A stretch of 64,000 nucleotides of DNA from NCBI GenBank assembly GCA_003254925.1, contig QANZ01053924.1, positions 182,176-246,175 of the forward strand, read 5' to 3'. Positions within the stretch are counted from its first letter, which is position 1. Each line of letters starts with the position of its first letter. A model generated the notes under the pieces. It had not been told where the DNA came from. It was given only the letters and a program-made list of their open reading frames with translations, and searched no databases. The DNA comes from Chamaecrista fasciculata (taxonomy: Eukaryota; Streptophyta; Magnoliopsida; Fabales; Fabaceae). Shown here piece by piece: positions 35,481 to 47,630 of the stretch. The position numbers were made by a program, and so were the translations under genes.

Positions 35481-37854
35481 GAATGCGACAGTGAAAAGGA
35501 AGTTATAATAATCAATAGCCCGACATACTTCTTGGAGTTGAAATTCATTTGATTAATAATACCATTCCTGTCCTCTCATGTGGGTTCAACTAACTAGACC
35601 ACTTAGATTTTCAAATTTCATGGTGGAGATCATTGGAGGTGAATAGACCACTGACCACCATTAATATCCCAAGTTTCAAGAGACCAAAGTCAAAAAGAGT
35701 TTTGTTCTGTTTTTGTTTTTCCTTCTAATTACTGCCCTCCTTGCACTAATTAAAAGAAATTATGTACTTCAAATCTCAGAGATAACATAGATAATGTGTC
35801 AAGTTTGAAGTTTGAACATTACAAAATATATTTTTATTATGAAAGTGACAAATATCTCGTGCTCATACTAAAATGAATATAATTATGTATCAAGCGTATT
35901 TAAAAAATAAAAATAATAACTAATATAATTTTCCTCAAGATAACTATTTTTAATATTTTTTGAATTATTCTAATCTTTATAAATCTTAACCAATATCTTT
36001 AAAATACTAATTAAAAAAATTAAATGGAACCACCACTACCCGAATAAACCATTGATTATGACTTATCCAGATTTCGAGTCATAACTTTGATGTAAAGAAT
36101 CCAACTCGAATCTACAGATTAAACTAGGAGTCAAAATGACTTTATTGCTACATTGGAGAATCTTGTTTGTCGACAAAACCCAGGAAACTCAGCTAACAGA
36201 ACATGCATACCCACGTTGGATGTCTAGATAAATTTTACTGTCCTTATGCTGTTCCATCCTTGGGACACTTTTGTCGTTGTTTTCGGGGTAACATGTCCTC
36301 TTATGTCATCATGCATGCTACAGTATAATTATTGACAATTTGGGGAGTGGTGAACATTAATGGCTACGAGACTGACCAAAAGGGAAATCATTTCCACCCA
36401 TAGATACGAACCTGAGAAACAGTTATAGCAAACGATGGAAATTAAAGATGGAAATCTTGTCGGATGTGAAACGGACAATTGGGAATTAAATAGGTTCTGT
36501 ATGCACAATGATGAAGCTGGTGTTAAGTGCTCAGAACATGGAACTCTGTAAACCGTTCACAATATTACTATTGAGAACAAAATTGTCGTTTAAACTACAA
36601 CTTAAATTCAGCACGTACATACTAATGCAAGGTGGTGAGCGATATTTGATCTCTCTTAAACAAAGTATTGAATCCGAAATTTTGTTAATACAAAGTAAAA
36701 GTCGAATCTGAATTAGTTAGAATGAACTTTGAAAATCGGGCAAAGAACCAAAAAGAAAAAATTCAGCACATACATGAATGATTGAATGGCAATGGCATAT
36801 ACTTACATTTCCATTGAACAAATAGATGTGCGTGAGTTCCAGGCAAAGCTTTACTGCTGTCAAATTTTTGTAGGGAGCTGGTGAGCTGCACTATACCTTA
36901 TGGTAATTACAACAATAAATTCTACATTATGCCTACATGATGAACTATGTGGAGCAGAGTAGACAATACAGATTGCTAATATGTGAATATATTTTGGAGG
37001 GAAGAGGGCTCAGAATTCAGATTAACAACAAAATAAATTTGGCTACCTCAAAGTAACCTGATCTTTATAGCGTTAATTTAAAAAGCCTTGAGCCCGTGGA
37101 AGCCCTCACATGTGATTTTCAAGTTGAAATATTTCGCATATAATGATGTCTTTCAAGAGGTTGCGTTGAACTTTCTTTGATCTCCTAATCTTCTAATCCT
37201 CTGGTGTTCCGGAGGTCAAGTGGTATTGTCTCCAACCTATTTCTGCAATAAGCACAGCAATTAAAGAAAGAAAAAAGAAAATTGAGGGGCAAGTAGAGGA
37301 CAACATATAGCGTGTTCAAGTAGCAAAACATGTAAAGCTAATGAGTCTTTAAACTATTATTTCATCTTTATGGTCTTAGAAGGAATCTGGTATGCTGACA
37401 TAATATTACAAAATAATATCAGTGACTTAGAATTCAGGAATTCCACGTTCTTGATATCCTACCCATATTTTGAATTATCATTAATTATCATCAGGTTCTT
37501 GAATTCTCTTGCACTTAAAAATAGTGGATCATGGGGATTGGTGAAAACATCAACATGCTCATTTGCCTCCTAAGACAATGGAAATAGAGACAGTTGAATT
37601 GATAGTTCAGCATAATTAACCCTGACAAAAAGTGTGGAGGTTTATATATGTATATATATATATAATTATAGATATCAGAATATGTATTTGCCACAGTCAT
37701 TTACTTTAGTAAACAACATTTCATTTCGTTTCCCTCCATGATGGCAAAGAAAGAACACTAGTCTTCCATTAAAAGAATGACGCTGAGGGCATTAACATTC
37801 AAAACAACGATTGTGGAGGTAGGAATGTTACAAGCCACTTCACTTACTAGTTGA
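35481..37854. other. Gene-free interval before the ABC1K8 3' end
   Basis: No gene is seen; short frames lack family resemblance. The last few hundred bases may include the 3' UTR of the minus-strand ABC1K8 gene, and a TA repeat lies at about 37644-37662. Confidence 0.35.
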
Positions 37855-40800
37855 TTATGCAGCCCTTGTTATCAATATTTCCCGTTCATCTAACTTCTTG
37901 ACTTTCACAATGCCAAGGAGAACTTGAAAGCCAAAAAATGCACATAATGCATATGCTATAATAGCAGGACCCTGAAAAAGAAGCATGTGATAGAGGGCTG
38001 AGAACGTAGCACCAGAGACACAATTAACTTGATAATATTTATGAGAAGGCAGGGAGGCAAGAACAGCTTACACGAATTGAATTGAGATACAAAACTGTCG
38101 CAAGATTTATTAAGCTCCCAACAGCAACACCCTGTTAATTGACAAGAACAGTAAAGCCAGTAAGCATCATGCCACTGTCTAGCAGGTTTCTCATCTTTCC
38201 TCTCATAATAGTATTGTAAATTAACTTTGACATGTGGCTTATTATACATGCATGTATACGTAAATGGAATACACTTGTGTCAAGTGTTAACAAATTATAC
38301 AGAGTCACAGACTCATCTCAAGCAAGAAGCAACCTATATGATTCCACAAAGTTACAGGTAAGCTTGACTCACATTCCCTATTGTCTTCTGAACGGTGGCA
38401 ACCCGTTCGAATGCCCTCTCAGATTCCAGGGTTTTAACTCGGAGCTTCAAATCACCTTGCTCCTGAGAAAAATATTAAGAGCAGTAAGCAGATGTTTACA
38501 ACTCCAGAATTTCAGAACCATTTAAAAGATACACATAATATGATGAAAAATCTTAGTCATACCAGTCTTTCGATTATGTTTGCGAGCTTTTCAACCCTAT
38601 CAGCCTGTCTAAATAAGTTGTAAAATGCTTGAGACTGTCTGTCCCATCTCTTCCGGAAGTCCTGTACATTTATAAGACAAATATGAGAAAAGAAATCATT
38701 ATATTAGACTGAATATAAGCAACAGAGAAGAAGTTTGTCATTGCCTTTAGGACAACTTCAACGCCTGCTTCACGAAATTTTAGCAATTCCAGAGCATAAC
38801 TACAAGACAAAATAGACTATTTGTATTAAATATGAAAACATATAGATTAAAACAGAACACTTAGGAAGAATCAGAAAGTTAAAAGCTCTAAAGACAATAC
38901 TCACGGTCTGGCAATCTCAGTAATGTCAAATCGTGGGTCAAGCCCCTTTCCTATGCCATCCAACACTGCAAAAAGAACATTTATTTTTTGCTTTGATAAT
39001 CATATAGATACATAAAAGATGCAATACTAATGTATTAACCTAACTTATGTTCACCTGAGAAGGCTCGAACAACAAATGTGAATGTAGCAGGAAACCTGAA
39101 GGGCTGATCTGCTGCAATGGATAATAAATCTTCACCTGTTTAAAGTGAGACAGCTATGAGTACCAAATATCCTTTTCTCAAAGGAAAAAAGTGACAAGCC
39201 TTGTGGGTTGCATAACGTTATTGAACTAAGAACTTAATACCCCAAAAAAATTCTGGAACAGAAGCCCAGATGAAAGAAACAATGCTTATAGCCGAGTGGG
39301 GCATGTTGAATTTCAGATTAAAAATCCTATGTTTTTCAGAAAAGCTAATAAGAAATTCAGAAGCTCAGTATACGTTATAACTAAGAAAATTTCCCATAAC
39401 GACTTTTCACCTGTATGCAAGCTAATGGATTAATTTTTTCAAAGAATTCAGCAATCAATTAATATAAATAACAGGAATAATGCTATGTGAGCTATAATAT
39501 ACAAACTAAGTCATTTTCCCTGGCATTTACCTGTTTACCTCCATAGATAAGGCCAGAGTTGTAATCATTATTTGTCATATGATTTCCTTTTGATAGAATA
39601 GAACAAAGTATAACCTAAAAGCACACATACAATTACACCCGGTGCATTACCAATAGCAGCCAGACGTTCTTTCTTTTTCATTATTTTTTCTTCCTTGCTC
39701 AACGGCTTTTTGAATCCAAGTTCAGCTGTTGCTGTCTCTCTCTCCCTCTTTTGTGCAGCTAGGCGCTCTTCAAAACTATATAATATTACAATTGAACAAT
39801 TCTTGGTTAGAAATTCTCAAAAAATTTCCAAACAGACTTCAGCAAATTGCTAACATCCTAATCAGTGCAGACATATTATTCTAAAGATTTTAGTGAAAAA
39901 AACCTACTGGAATTAGCAAATGGATAAGCTGTAAAAAAATTTAATACAGATTGGTATATTTCTGACATAACTAATCAGGATTCGGGATAGACAAATGCTT
40001 CTGCATAAACCCTCTAACAAGCAAGGCATTTCAGCCATTGGCATATCAGATATAAATGAAGAAAATTGAAGAACTTTCATTTCCTAGTAATAAAAGTGCC
40101 CTCAGATTCTACTTTACATGACCCCTTCATTCTCCTGGGTGTTGCAACCAATTATTTAAAGCCCATCATATGCTTTTCATAGAATAAAATTGACTTGAAG
40201 GATATTATTTGCACCGATCAACAAGGCTTAATAAGCTACCTCTTGAGGAAGAATTGTGCTGTTCGTCTAACAGCAGTCATATCTCCAGTTGGGACAAGAA
40301 CACCCATTTGAACCATTGCTTGAAGGACCTACACCAGTGCACAAGATCATTTAGTAATATTGAAGGTCAGGAATGTGATGTTTCAATATAGTATATACAA
40401 TATAGGACAACATACAGTGGAAAACAATAACCTTATCTGGGTCTTTCTCATAGATCCCATAAAATGCTTCAAGCAAACCTTCTCGGATATTTGAACTTAT
40501 ACTGTAAGGTGCAACACAGATAAATTTGCAGAGAAAATCATCCACCAAGCTTACAGACTGTGTTACTGATAATGTTATGTCAAAAATAGCCAGAGACAAA
40601 GAACATACCTTCCCATCATTCCAAAATCGTAAAATATCAATCTACCACCATTCACATCATCAACTGCAATGTTTCCAGGATGCTGCGAGAATTTAACATG
40701 TTTTAGTTACATGTAAGACAGAGAACTAAATGTCAAACTTCCTGTATGATAAGAACAAAACATAATAATTAATGATTCCTCATTTTAACAATATCAGAAG

Positions 40801-43800
40801 TAAACAAGACACAAACTATATACCACTTGCAACCTGGGCGTAATAGCTACTTATGTTCAAACAAATGGTATGAGAACATGAGCTTCTTACGGTCAGGCTA
40901 AAAATGGACCTAGGGTGCATATTGCCAACTTTAATAGTCAAAAAGTTACCAGAGAATATCAATGAAAACAGATGATTGGTCACCCCAACCTTATACTTAC
41001 CTTACTCCTGGTGTTCTGGACCTATAAGTGAGGAACATTCTTTGGTAGATGAATTATAAGAGGCAAAAGCTGCCTAAATAGTAGCTGGGTCTGAGAAGGT
41101 TTCCACATGTACAAGACATATAAAAGCACACAGCTAGTACCTTGGGCAATAAATGCCAGAACGTTGCAATATAAAAGCACATTCAAAGACAGTAATTTCC
41201 ACATGTTGGTCCTACTACTAGACAATTTTAAAAACAATGCAAAAAGGAAGAATTCTAAAACCACTAATCTACTTGGAATTTTCAACATCAAGAACTCACA
41301 GGGTCGGCATGAAAGAAACCATGCGATAAAATCTGTTCTAAGTATGACTCAACAGCATATCGTCCTAACCTGTAGAAGATAAGACCAGCATTATAATCAT
41401 TTTAATTTATATGTCATTTTCAGCTGTGAAGTGTACAAAGTAAACATAACAAGTCAAAAGAGATTTCTTTCACCAAGGAAAAACAAAGAGGTTAAATTAA
41501 CCTTTTACGGTCAACCCCCAGCTTATCTAAAGCTTGTATTTTGTTTATTTTAATCCCAGGAACATACTCCATTGTCAGAACCTGCATTTGATATAAATTT
41601 AAAAATAAGAATGACAATACACCTCAAACAAGGAAGGTGAAGACAGGCCACATCCATGGACAATGAAGGTTAAACCTGTGGTGTGGTATAATCCCAGAAG
41701 ATTGTAGGGACCTTAACATAATCCATGTTTTTAAAGTTACTCGCAAAAAGCTCTGCATTAGCAGCTTCCTTGGTGTAATCAATTTCCTGAAACATCTTAA
41801 TTCATGTTACATTCACAGGGAAAGAGAAAGTTGACAATGTGCTTAAGCATGTGAACTACAAATGGATCATACTGAAACAAGAATAAGATCAGCTAATTAA
41901 GCAGGACTTAAAAGCCTCATCGGCATTCTTATGCATGATATGTTTCTACATTTTATGTTATTAAAATGGTTTTCTTGAAAACTAGTTTTTACATAACTCT
42001 ATCTTCCCCATTCTTTGCATCAATTGGTATTAAAGTCATATTGGCCCCTGTATAATTCATAAATCAATTCTAAAATTCACAAATAAATAGTGAAACATAG
42101 AACACATAACAAAAATTTCTTTAATTATCTTCTGATAGAACTCTCTGAATACGTATTGTTTCCAATATAAACAACCAGCAGGCCCATAATCTTTGATGTG
42201 TTTAAATAAAATGCCCTCTCAATCAACCTGTAAAAGTCTCCATTAGTCATTTATAGATTATCATCACCTGATATAAGACAGAGGCACACTCATCATAAAT
42301 AGCAACCCAGTCCCTCTTGGCACCATCTGATTTTGGATCAACCTTTTGAAGATATTCAGCAATAACCTGTTTGGGGGGGAGATTAAGTATCAGTCTTCCA
42401 CACATTGGTTTAAAATCTTCACGGGGTGGAAGTTGTGCTATTAAAAATCCTTCATGAACGATACAAGTAAAACTATGTGTAGCAAAATAAACAACAAAGA
42501 AATTTTATAGGCAATGAAGAGGAGAAGATTTTTCAGGAAAAAAAATAGATTTTGAGGCATAGACAAAGTATAATATGATATATCTAAGAAAAAAAGGGAA
42601 TTTTGGCAGCTTAATAATATGTATGGGATTTCATGATAGACTTATGGCACTAACCCTCAGGTTTTTAAGATCAATATCAAAAAGACCCTTGAGACCAGGC
42701 CTCTGCACTTTAACAACGACCTCTTGTCCCTTTAATGAAGCACGATGAACCTGACCTGCATGCGGGTAAAAGACTTAATTATTCCTGTCTTCTCATCAAA
42801 TATAACACCAATAACTTTGGTACACTTGGTCGGAGTTCCTGCACTAATTTCACACACTTTCTATTACGAATACAAGCAAAGTAAAATTAAGATTACCAAG
42901 ACTTGCTGCAGCAATTGGTTCATAGTCAAATCGATCAAAGATATCGCCTAAAGGAGCTCCAAGCTCTTCTTTAATTATAGCTAAGGCAGTCTCTGAAGGG
43001 AAGGGAGGAACTTGATCCTGAACCCCAAAAAAAACAAGCACCTTAGGCCCTAATGAAGCACAATCCTAATATGATTTTCTTCTTCAGTAACAAGCTTCTA
43101 TAATTATTATGTTTCTATCATAATTATTCTCAAAGGTCAACCCTAATATAAAAGTAGATCGACAAGTAGTACTTTTGATCTAATAATTCAAGAATTCATG
43201 TAAGGATGACAACATAAAAAATAATAATAATATAAATATAAAAGGTGATACAACAGAAACAAGTTCATCTCATATGCCATTGCTGAGCATTGATCTTAGA
43301 AATTGAGTTCAAAGTAAAATCCAATTTAACCTGAAGTTCTGACAATTGGTCAACATATTCTTGAGGGAGAATGTCCACCCTTGTAGAGAATTGCTGGCCA
43401 ATTTTGATGAATGTTGGACCTAATCTGAGAATACTTTCCTTTAGCCACTTGGCAAGGTCCTTCCGCCTTAAGGTTTTCTTTTCCTCAGTCATTCCTCCTG
43501 CAAATAATGTATTCGAATGGAATAAAATGCATATAAAGGTGCCCTATACTTTCAGGAAAGCCACATCATGTGTTAGAACTTAGAAGGCTTATTTATTGTC
43601 GGTAATGAAGGTCTTAAACCATAAAAAAATTATTTATAAAAAAACAAAAAAATAACATTGTAACAAGATCATCCACGAAGATGGTCATGCCAATTAATAA
43701 GTAACAACAGAGAGAATAACCATTGTTTGCAAGCTCATCGAGTTGAATTTGTAGCAAGAATGGACTCTGGATAGCTTAACTAACCTAGTATAACTTTTAC

Positions 43801-44636
43801 AGCAATTTCTAGAATTCTAGTTCATAGTGAGTGATCTATAGGACTGGGAGAAAACTATTAGTTTTGAAGACATATAATGCCACTCCAATGGTTCCAGTAA
43901 TTATAATATAAAATTCACAAACCTTTATAAGAGAACTTCTGGTTGCTCCACCAAGCCTTGAAGATAAATGTTAGAACAAATCCCCAAATTTCCAACGTTC
44001 TCTGGATCGTCGAATAGGTTTTGAATCTACTCCAACGACCTCCAGGCGCAACTGCAACCTGAAAAATTGATATGTTCATATGACTTACGAAATCTCAAAC
44101 AAAATCACGATAGTCACAGCTGACAGCTCAAAGCATCATTCAACATCGAGGACTCATACCTCGACGGGGTCTTTCCCAGACTGTTTGAACCACGCGTCTT
44201 CTTTGCCAATTTCTTCTATTCTTTTCTTCCTCCCATCCTCCTTCGATTTGGAGGTTTCAACATCCTCCACATATCCCGCCGTCGCACCATTTCCATTCAC
44301 ATACTTCACTAAGCTTCCATTGCTGACCTCAATCTCACTCTCTACCACTCCCAAGCTTCCATTTACGTATTCCTTCATCGATCCATCGCTGCGAGCTGCT
44401 CCATTGCCAGTCCATTCTACATCATTCACTCTTTTCACCAATTCCTTCTGCCTCTCTTCAATTAAAGCAGGTTCATCTTTGATGGCGCGGATTCGCGTAG
44501 TAATATTAACTCTGTACCTCGGGTGGAGAGAAATAGATTTACAAGAATAAAATCTAGAGAGAGCAAGACGACGCTTGGGAGTAATCTGTGGGGAAAGAAA
44601 ATGGAGTTCGGGTAACGGAAGAGAAGAAGTAGCCAT
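37855..44636 (-). CDS. ABC1K8: ABC1K8/OSA1-type chloroplast atypical kinase (20 exons)
   Basis: Exons on the minus strand: 44160-44636, 43923-44058, 43331-43497, 42897-43017, 42655-42755, 42268-42366, 41676-41786, 41502-41581, 41300-41369, 40609-40682, 40432-40501, 40240-40328, 39651-39775, 39055-39135, 38905-38965, 38745-38799, 38563-38661, 38373-38462, 38072-38131, 37855-37971. All phases join to 760 aa (Arabidopsis OSA1, At5g64940, is about 761). The Ser/Arg-rich N-terminus fits a chloroplast transit peptide. ABC1 hallmarks are visible: KxGQ (FIKIGQQFSTR, Lys about 236), the Ala-rich loop AAASLGQVHRA (about 296-306), VVKVQRPG, HADPHPGN and YDFGMMGS. A hydrophobic segment sits near the C-terminus. 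By family knowledge it acts at chloroplast envelope or plastoglobule membranes in lipid and iron/oxidative-stress balance. Intron 16 uses a GC donor. No damage seen. Confidence 0.96.
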
Positions 44637-45134
44637 AAGCGGAGCTTATAATTAAGAAGTAGAAGAAGAATCAGTCACACTTCAACCCTAATTTTCATGG
44701 CGGTTGAGATACAGAGTAAGGGGTTTTACGAATGTGACAGTGGAAGAGACGAAGAGTGGAAGGAAGGAAGAAGACAGAGAAAAAGAGAAGAAAAATGAGG
44801 AGGGAAAAGGGTGGAGATAAAGAGGACACGTGGCAGACGAGAAGATGAGCCATGGAAGTATGGAAGATTTTGATTGGTTAAGAATTTCGCGGTATTTACT
44901 GAGTGGAAAATGAACCACACAACTAACTCGGTACTTAACAAGCGCGTGGACTCATTCGCTTACGTGGAATATTTTTTGTTCGCTTTAAGCTTACGTGTTC
45001 ACGAGCCCCGGACGAATATTGACCGTATATATTTGGGCTTCACATTCTAGCTCATTATTTAGGCCCAATGATGGCCCAACACCCAAGAGATTTTTTTTTT
45101 TCTGTTGACCGTTTTTTTCCTGTTGTTCTAGAAA
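44637..45134. other. Upstream region of ABC1K8
   Basis: Contains the CT-rich (minus strand) leader at about 44740-44830 and no other gene. No clear TATA box. Confidence 0.4.
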
Positions 45135-45143
45135 AAAAATGTG

Positions 45144-45609
45144 GGCTAAAGTGCACTTTTGGTCTCATAACTTTGACAATGGTCTCAATTTAGTCCCATA
45201 ATTTTTTTGTTGCAATTTTGATCCCATAACTTTGGCAAAGGTCTCAATTTGGTCCAACAACTTTTTTTGTTGCAATTTTGGTCCCATAACTTTTGAAAAC
45301 GTCTCACCATTGGTCCTAAGCTGATTTTCATCCATTATCCGCTGTTAAATCCACTTCACCCATATTTGTCACGTCATTATTCAACTCAATATGTCAGATC
45401 ATCTTTAACAGCAGAAAATGGATAGAAATCAGTTTGGGACCAACGATGAGACATTTTCAGAAGTTATGGGACCAAAATTGCAACACAAAAAGTTATGGGA
45501 CCAAATTGAGACCTTTGCCAAAGTTATGGGATCAAAATTGCAACAAAAAAGTTATGGAACCAAGTTGAGACCTTTGCCAAAGTTTTGGGATCAAAAGTGT
45601 ACTTTAGCC
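45144..45609. mobile_element. Foldback Mutator-like element, copy 3
   Basis: Ends GGCTAAAGTGCACTTTTGG and inverse. Arms of about 180-200 bp carry tandem units around 'aactttggcaaaggtctcaa'; the loop is about 45340-45410. Flanks AAAAATGTG (45135-45143) and AAAAAGGTT (45610-45618) agree at 7 of 9 positions, a decayed 9-bp duplication. Confidence 0.8.
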
Positions 45610-45618
45610 AAAAAGGTT

Positions 45619-46051
45619 TGTGTTTTTCTTCTAAGGTCTATATGTAATTATCAAAGAATTGGAGTTATTAATGGAATTATTAATCCGGTGCTGAATGCCA
45701 ATTACTCCAATAGTCCAATGCGTCTTCAACTCTTCATTAATTTATGGCACTAAACGAAAAGCAACAATGGTAGTGTTCGAGGAATTGAGACTTGAGAGTT
45801 CAGTTTACAGTTTACACCTTTATAATTCTGGATTTTATATAAATAAAGTCTTTTGTTCAGATCGATTTTGTTAAAAACATTTTGATTGAATTCTATCTCA
45901 TCATGAGATATTTCCACTCTAACTAATAAAATACTTGCTTAAACAAAAAACGATACTTTGTACTTTGTAGTCATCAAGTAAAAAAAAAAACATCAAACTT
46001 GATTCTAAGAGCAGTTATTATCTTTGAACATTGGTTATATATATATATACA
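45619..46051. other. Gene-free interval
   Basis: No gene or clear element is seen; AT-rich. Confidence 0.3.
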
Positions 46052-46210
46052 CTAGGGGCTTTGCGTGCCCTTACGGGCACGCAAATATGTATGTAGAATA
46101 AATAAGGGACTAAATTGTTAACTTAGTAAAGAAAGAGAGACCAAATAGTAAATTTTCTCTTATTTTTAAACATGGACGACCAGAAAGGAGTGGAGTCATA
46201 TAATATAAGA
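46052..46210 (-). mobile_element. Non-autonomous mini-Helitron, copy 4 (complete)
   Basis: 159 bp. On the minus strand it starts TCTTATATTATATGA after A and ends with hairpin GCGTGCCC-GTAA-GGGCACGC, then AAAGCCCCTAG, followed by T. The cleanest complete member in the window: both termini, hairpin and the A/T target are intact. Confidence 0.9.
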
Positions 46211-46440
46211 TATATATACACTTTTTTCCTAAAAAAAGTACGTATGTTACAACATATAATTTAAAGTAAATGAATAAAATTTATTGTAGACAACACGAAT
46301 TTATATCATGACATTATGGGTCAGGTACAACATGATTTATTTTAAATAACATGAATTTCTAGGTCATGTACTCCCAGGGTATCGTTTTTTATTTTGCTTC
46401 TACGACAGCGTTTCATTAAATATTTATTGTTGCTTTAAGT

Positions 46441-46790
46441 TTGATTATATCTTTTTTTAGAGTAGCTAATGGGGTTGTCTGCTGTTTTGATTGGAAGTGT
46501 TTGTCTTTTTTATATGATATTATTTATGTTTTCAGTTCTTTAGATGATTGTAGCTATAGTTGGATCTCTAAACTTAATATCTTGGCAACTGATTGTCTTG
46601 TCAATTTGTCTGACATGAGGATGGGTTCTCTTGGATGGGTTGTAAACCATTCACCTTCGTTAGTTAATATCTTGTCTAGTGATGCTTATACTAGAAAGAG
46701 ATCGATTATTTTTACTTTGTTTTTGTTTGTATTGTGTTTGGTTTTGCCTTACTTTTGAATGAATTATGTTTAAAAAACATAGATGATTTA
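46441..46790 (+). mobile_element. LINE remnant: RNase H C-terminus
   Basis: The frame 46441-46758 carries SWISKLNILATDCLVNLSD, then GWVVNHSP and a short tail, resembling the end of the LINE RNase H domain (R..N..AD.LA....W....P). The 3' sequence after the stop ('gaatgaattatgttt', short A run) resembles that of the LINE at 10261. Confidence 0.5.
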
Positions 46791-46799
46791 TTATTTATA

Positions 46800-47382
46800 T
46801 CTAATTCTTAGATTTTTTTTTTCAAATTAGTTATAATTAAATTAAATTTATTGTAAGAAATTAGTTATATATATTTAATCTTATATTTTCTTTATTTTTA
46901 AAAGAAAATGGTGCACAGACACTGCACACACATACTTTGAACGGAATCTTGTACATATTAAATACATTTTCTTTTTCTTTTTCCATGCATGCACCATAAT
47001 TGATAATTGTGATTATGGTGTTATATCTGACTTTAATTTCTTTCTACCAATCTCTGTGTAAGCCGGCAAGTGTATAATCAAATCGATATGCAAATGGCTG
47101 TATATTAATTACATAAATTACAGTAAAATCACATATAGTAATTAACACAGACAACGTAGTTTCAACTTCTGCAAATTGTTTTGTTTATATGCACTTGTCA
47201 ATAATCCTCCAGCTACCAACGTAAGCACACAAACACATACTGTTTATAACTTATCTTTATATATAACAATGTCTGTCTCACTTAATTTACAGATTTAACT
47301 TAGCTGGCAACACATGCAAACAAATTAATCCATCAAATTAAAACCCCGACCCTATAAATATACACAAACAGAGTAAATTAAA
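46800..47382. other. Gene-free AT-rich interval
   Basis: No gene or clear element is seen. Confidence 0.3.
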
Positions 47383-47625
47383 TGATACGAGTCCACATCG
47401 AGTAACTAGCTGAGTGTAAAGCACTATATAAGACTTTGGGCTCTCCAACTTCAACAGCTAACTTTCAGGGTGTGGTTCTCCTAAGAACTTTTACTCGTAT
47501 CAATTGGTATTTTTATTGAGAACCGATCGACACGGAAGGAGCGACCTATAGGCTGGAAGCACTATATAAGACTTTGGGCTTTCTAACTTCAAGAGTTAGC
47601 TTTTAGGGTGTGATTCTCCTATATA
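47383..47625 (+). mobile_element. TRIM retrotransposon (terminal repeat in miniature), right LTR truncated
   Basis: A 120-bp LTR at 47383-47502 begins TGATACGAGT and ends ACTCGTATCA, perfectly inverted TG..CA ends. Next, ATTGGTAT resembles the initiator-tRNA-Met primer site (TGGTATCAGAGC), degraded. After an internal part of about 53 bp, a second LTR portion (47556-47620) repeats the promoter-like core 'gcactatataagactttggg'. The LTR carries AGTCCACATCG and TATATAAG, resembling the plant snRNA-type USE plus TATA arrangement. No coding capacity. Confidence 0.7.
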
Positions 47626-47630
47626 CCATG

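Noticed and set aside
44688-44941. Minus-strand frames upstream of ABC1K8
   Set aside because: CT-rich leader of the gene; Ser/Phe/Leu-rich low-complexity translation.
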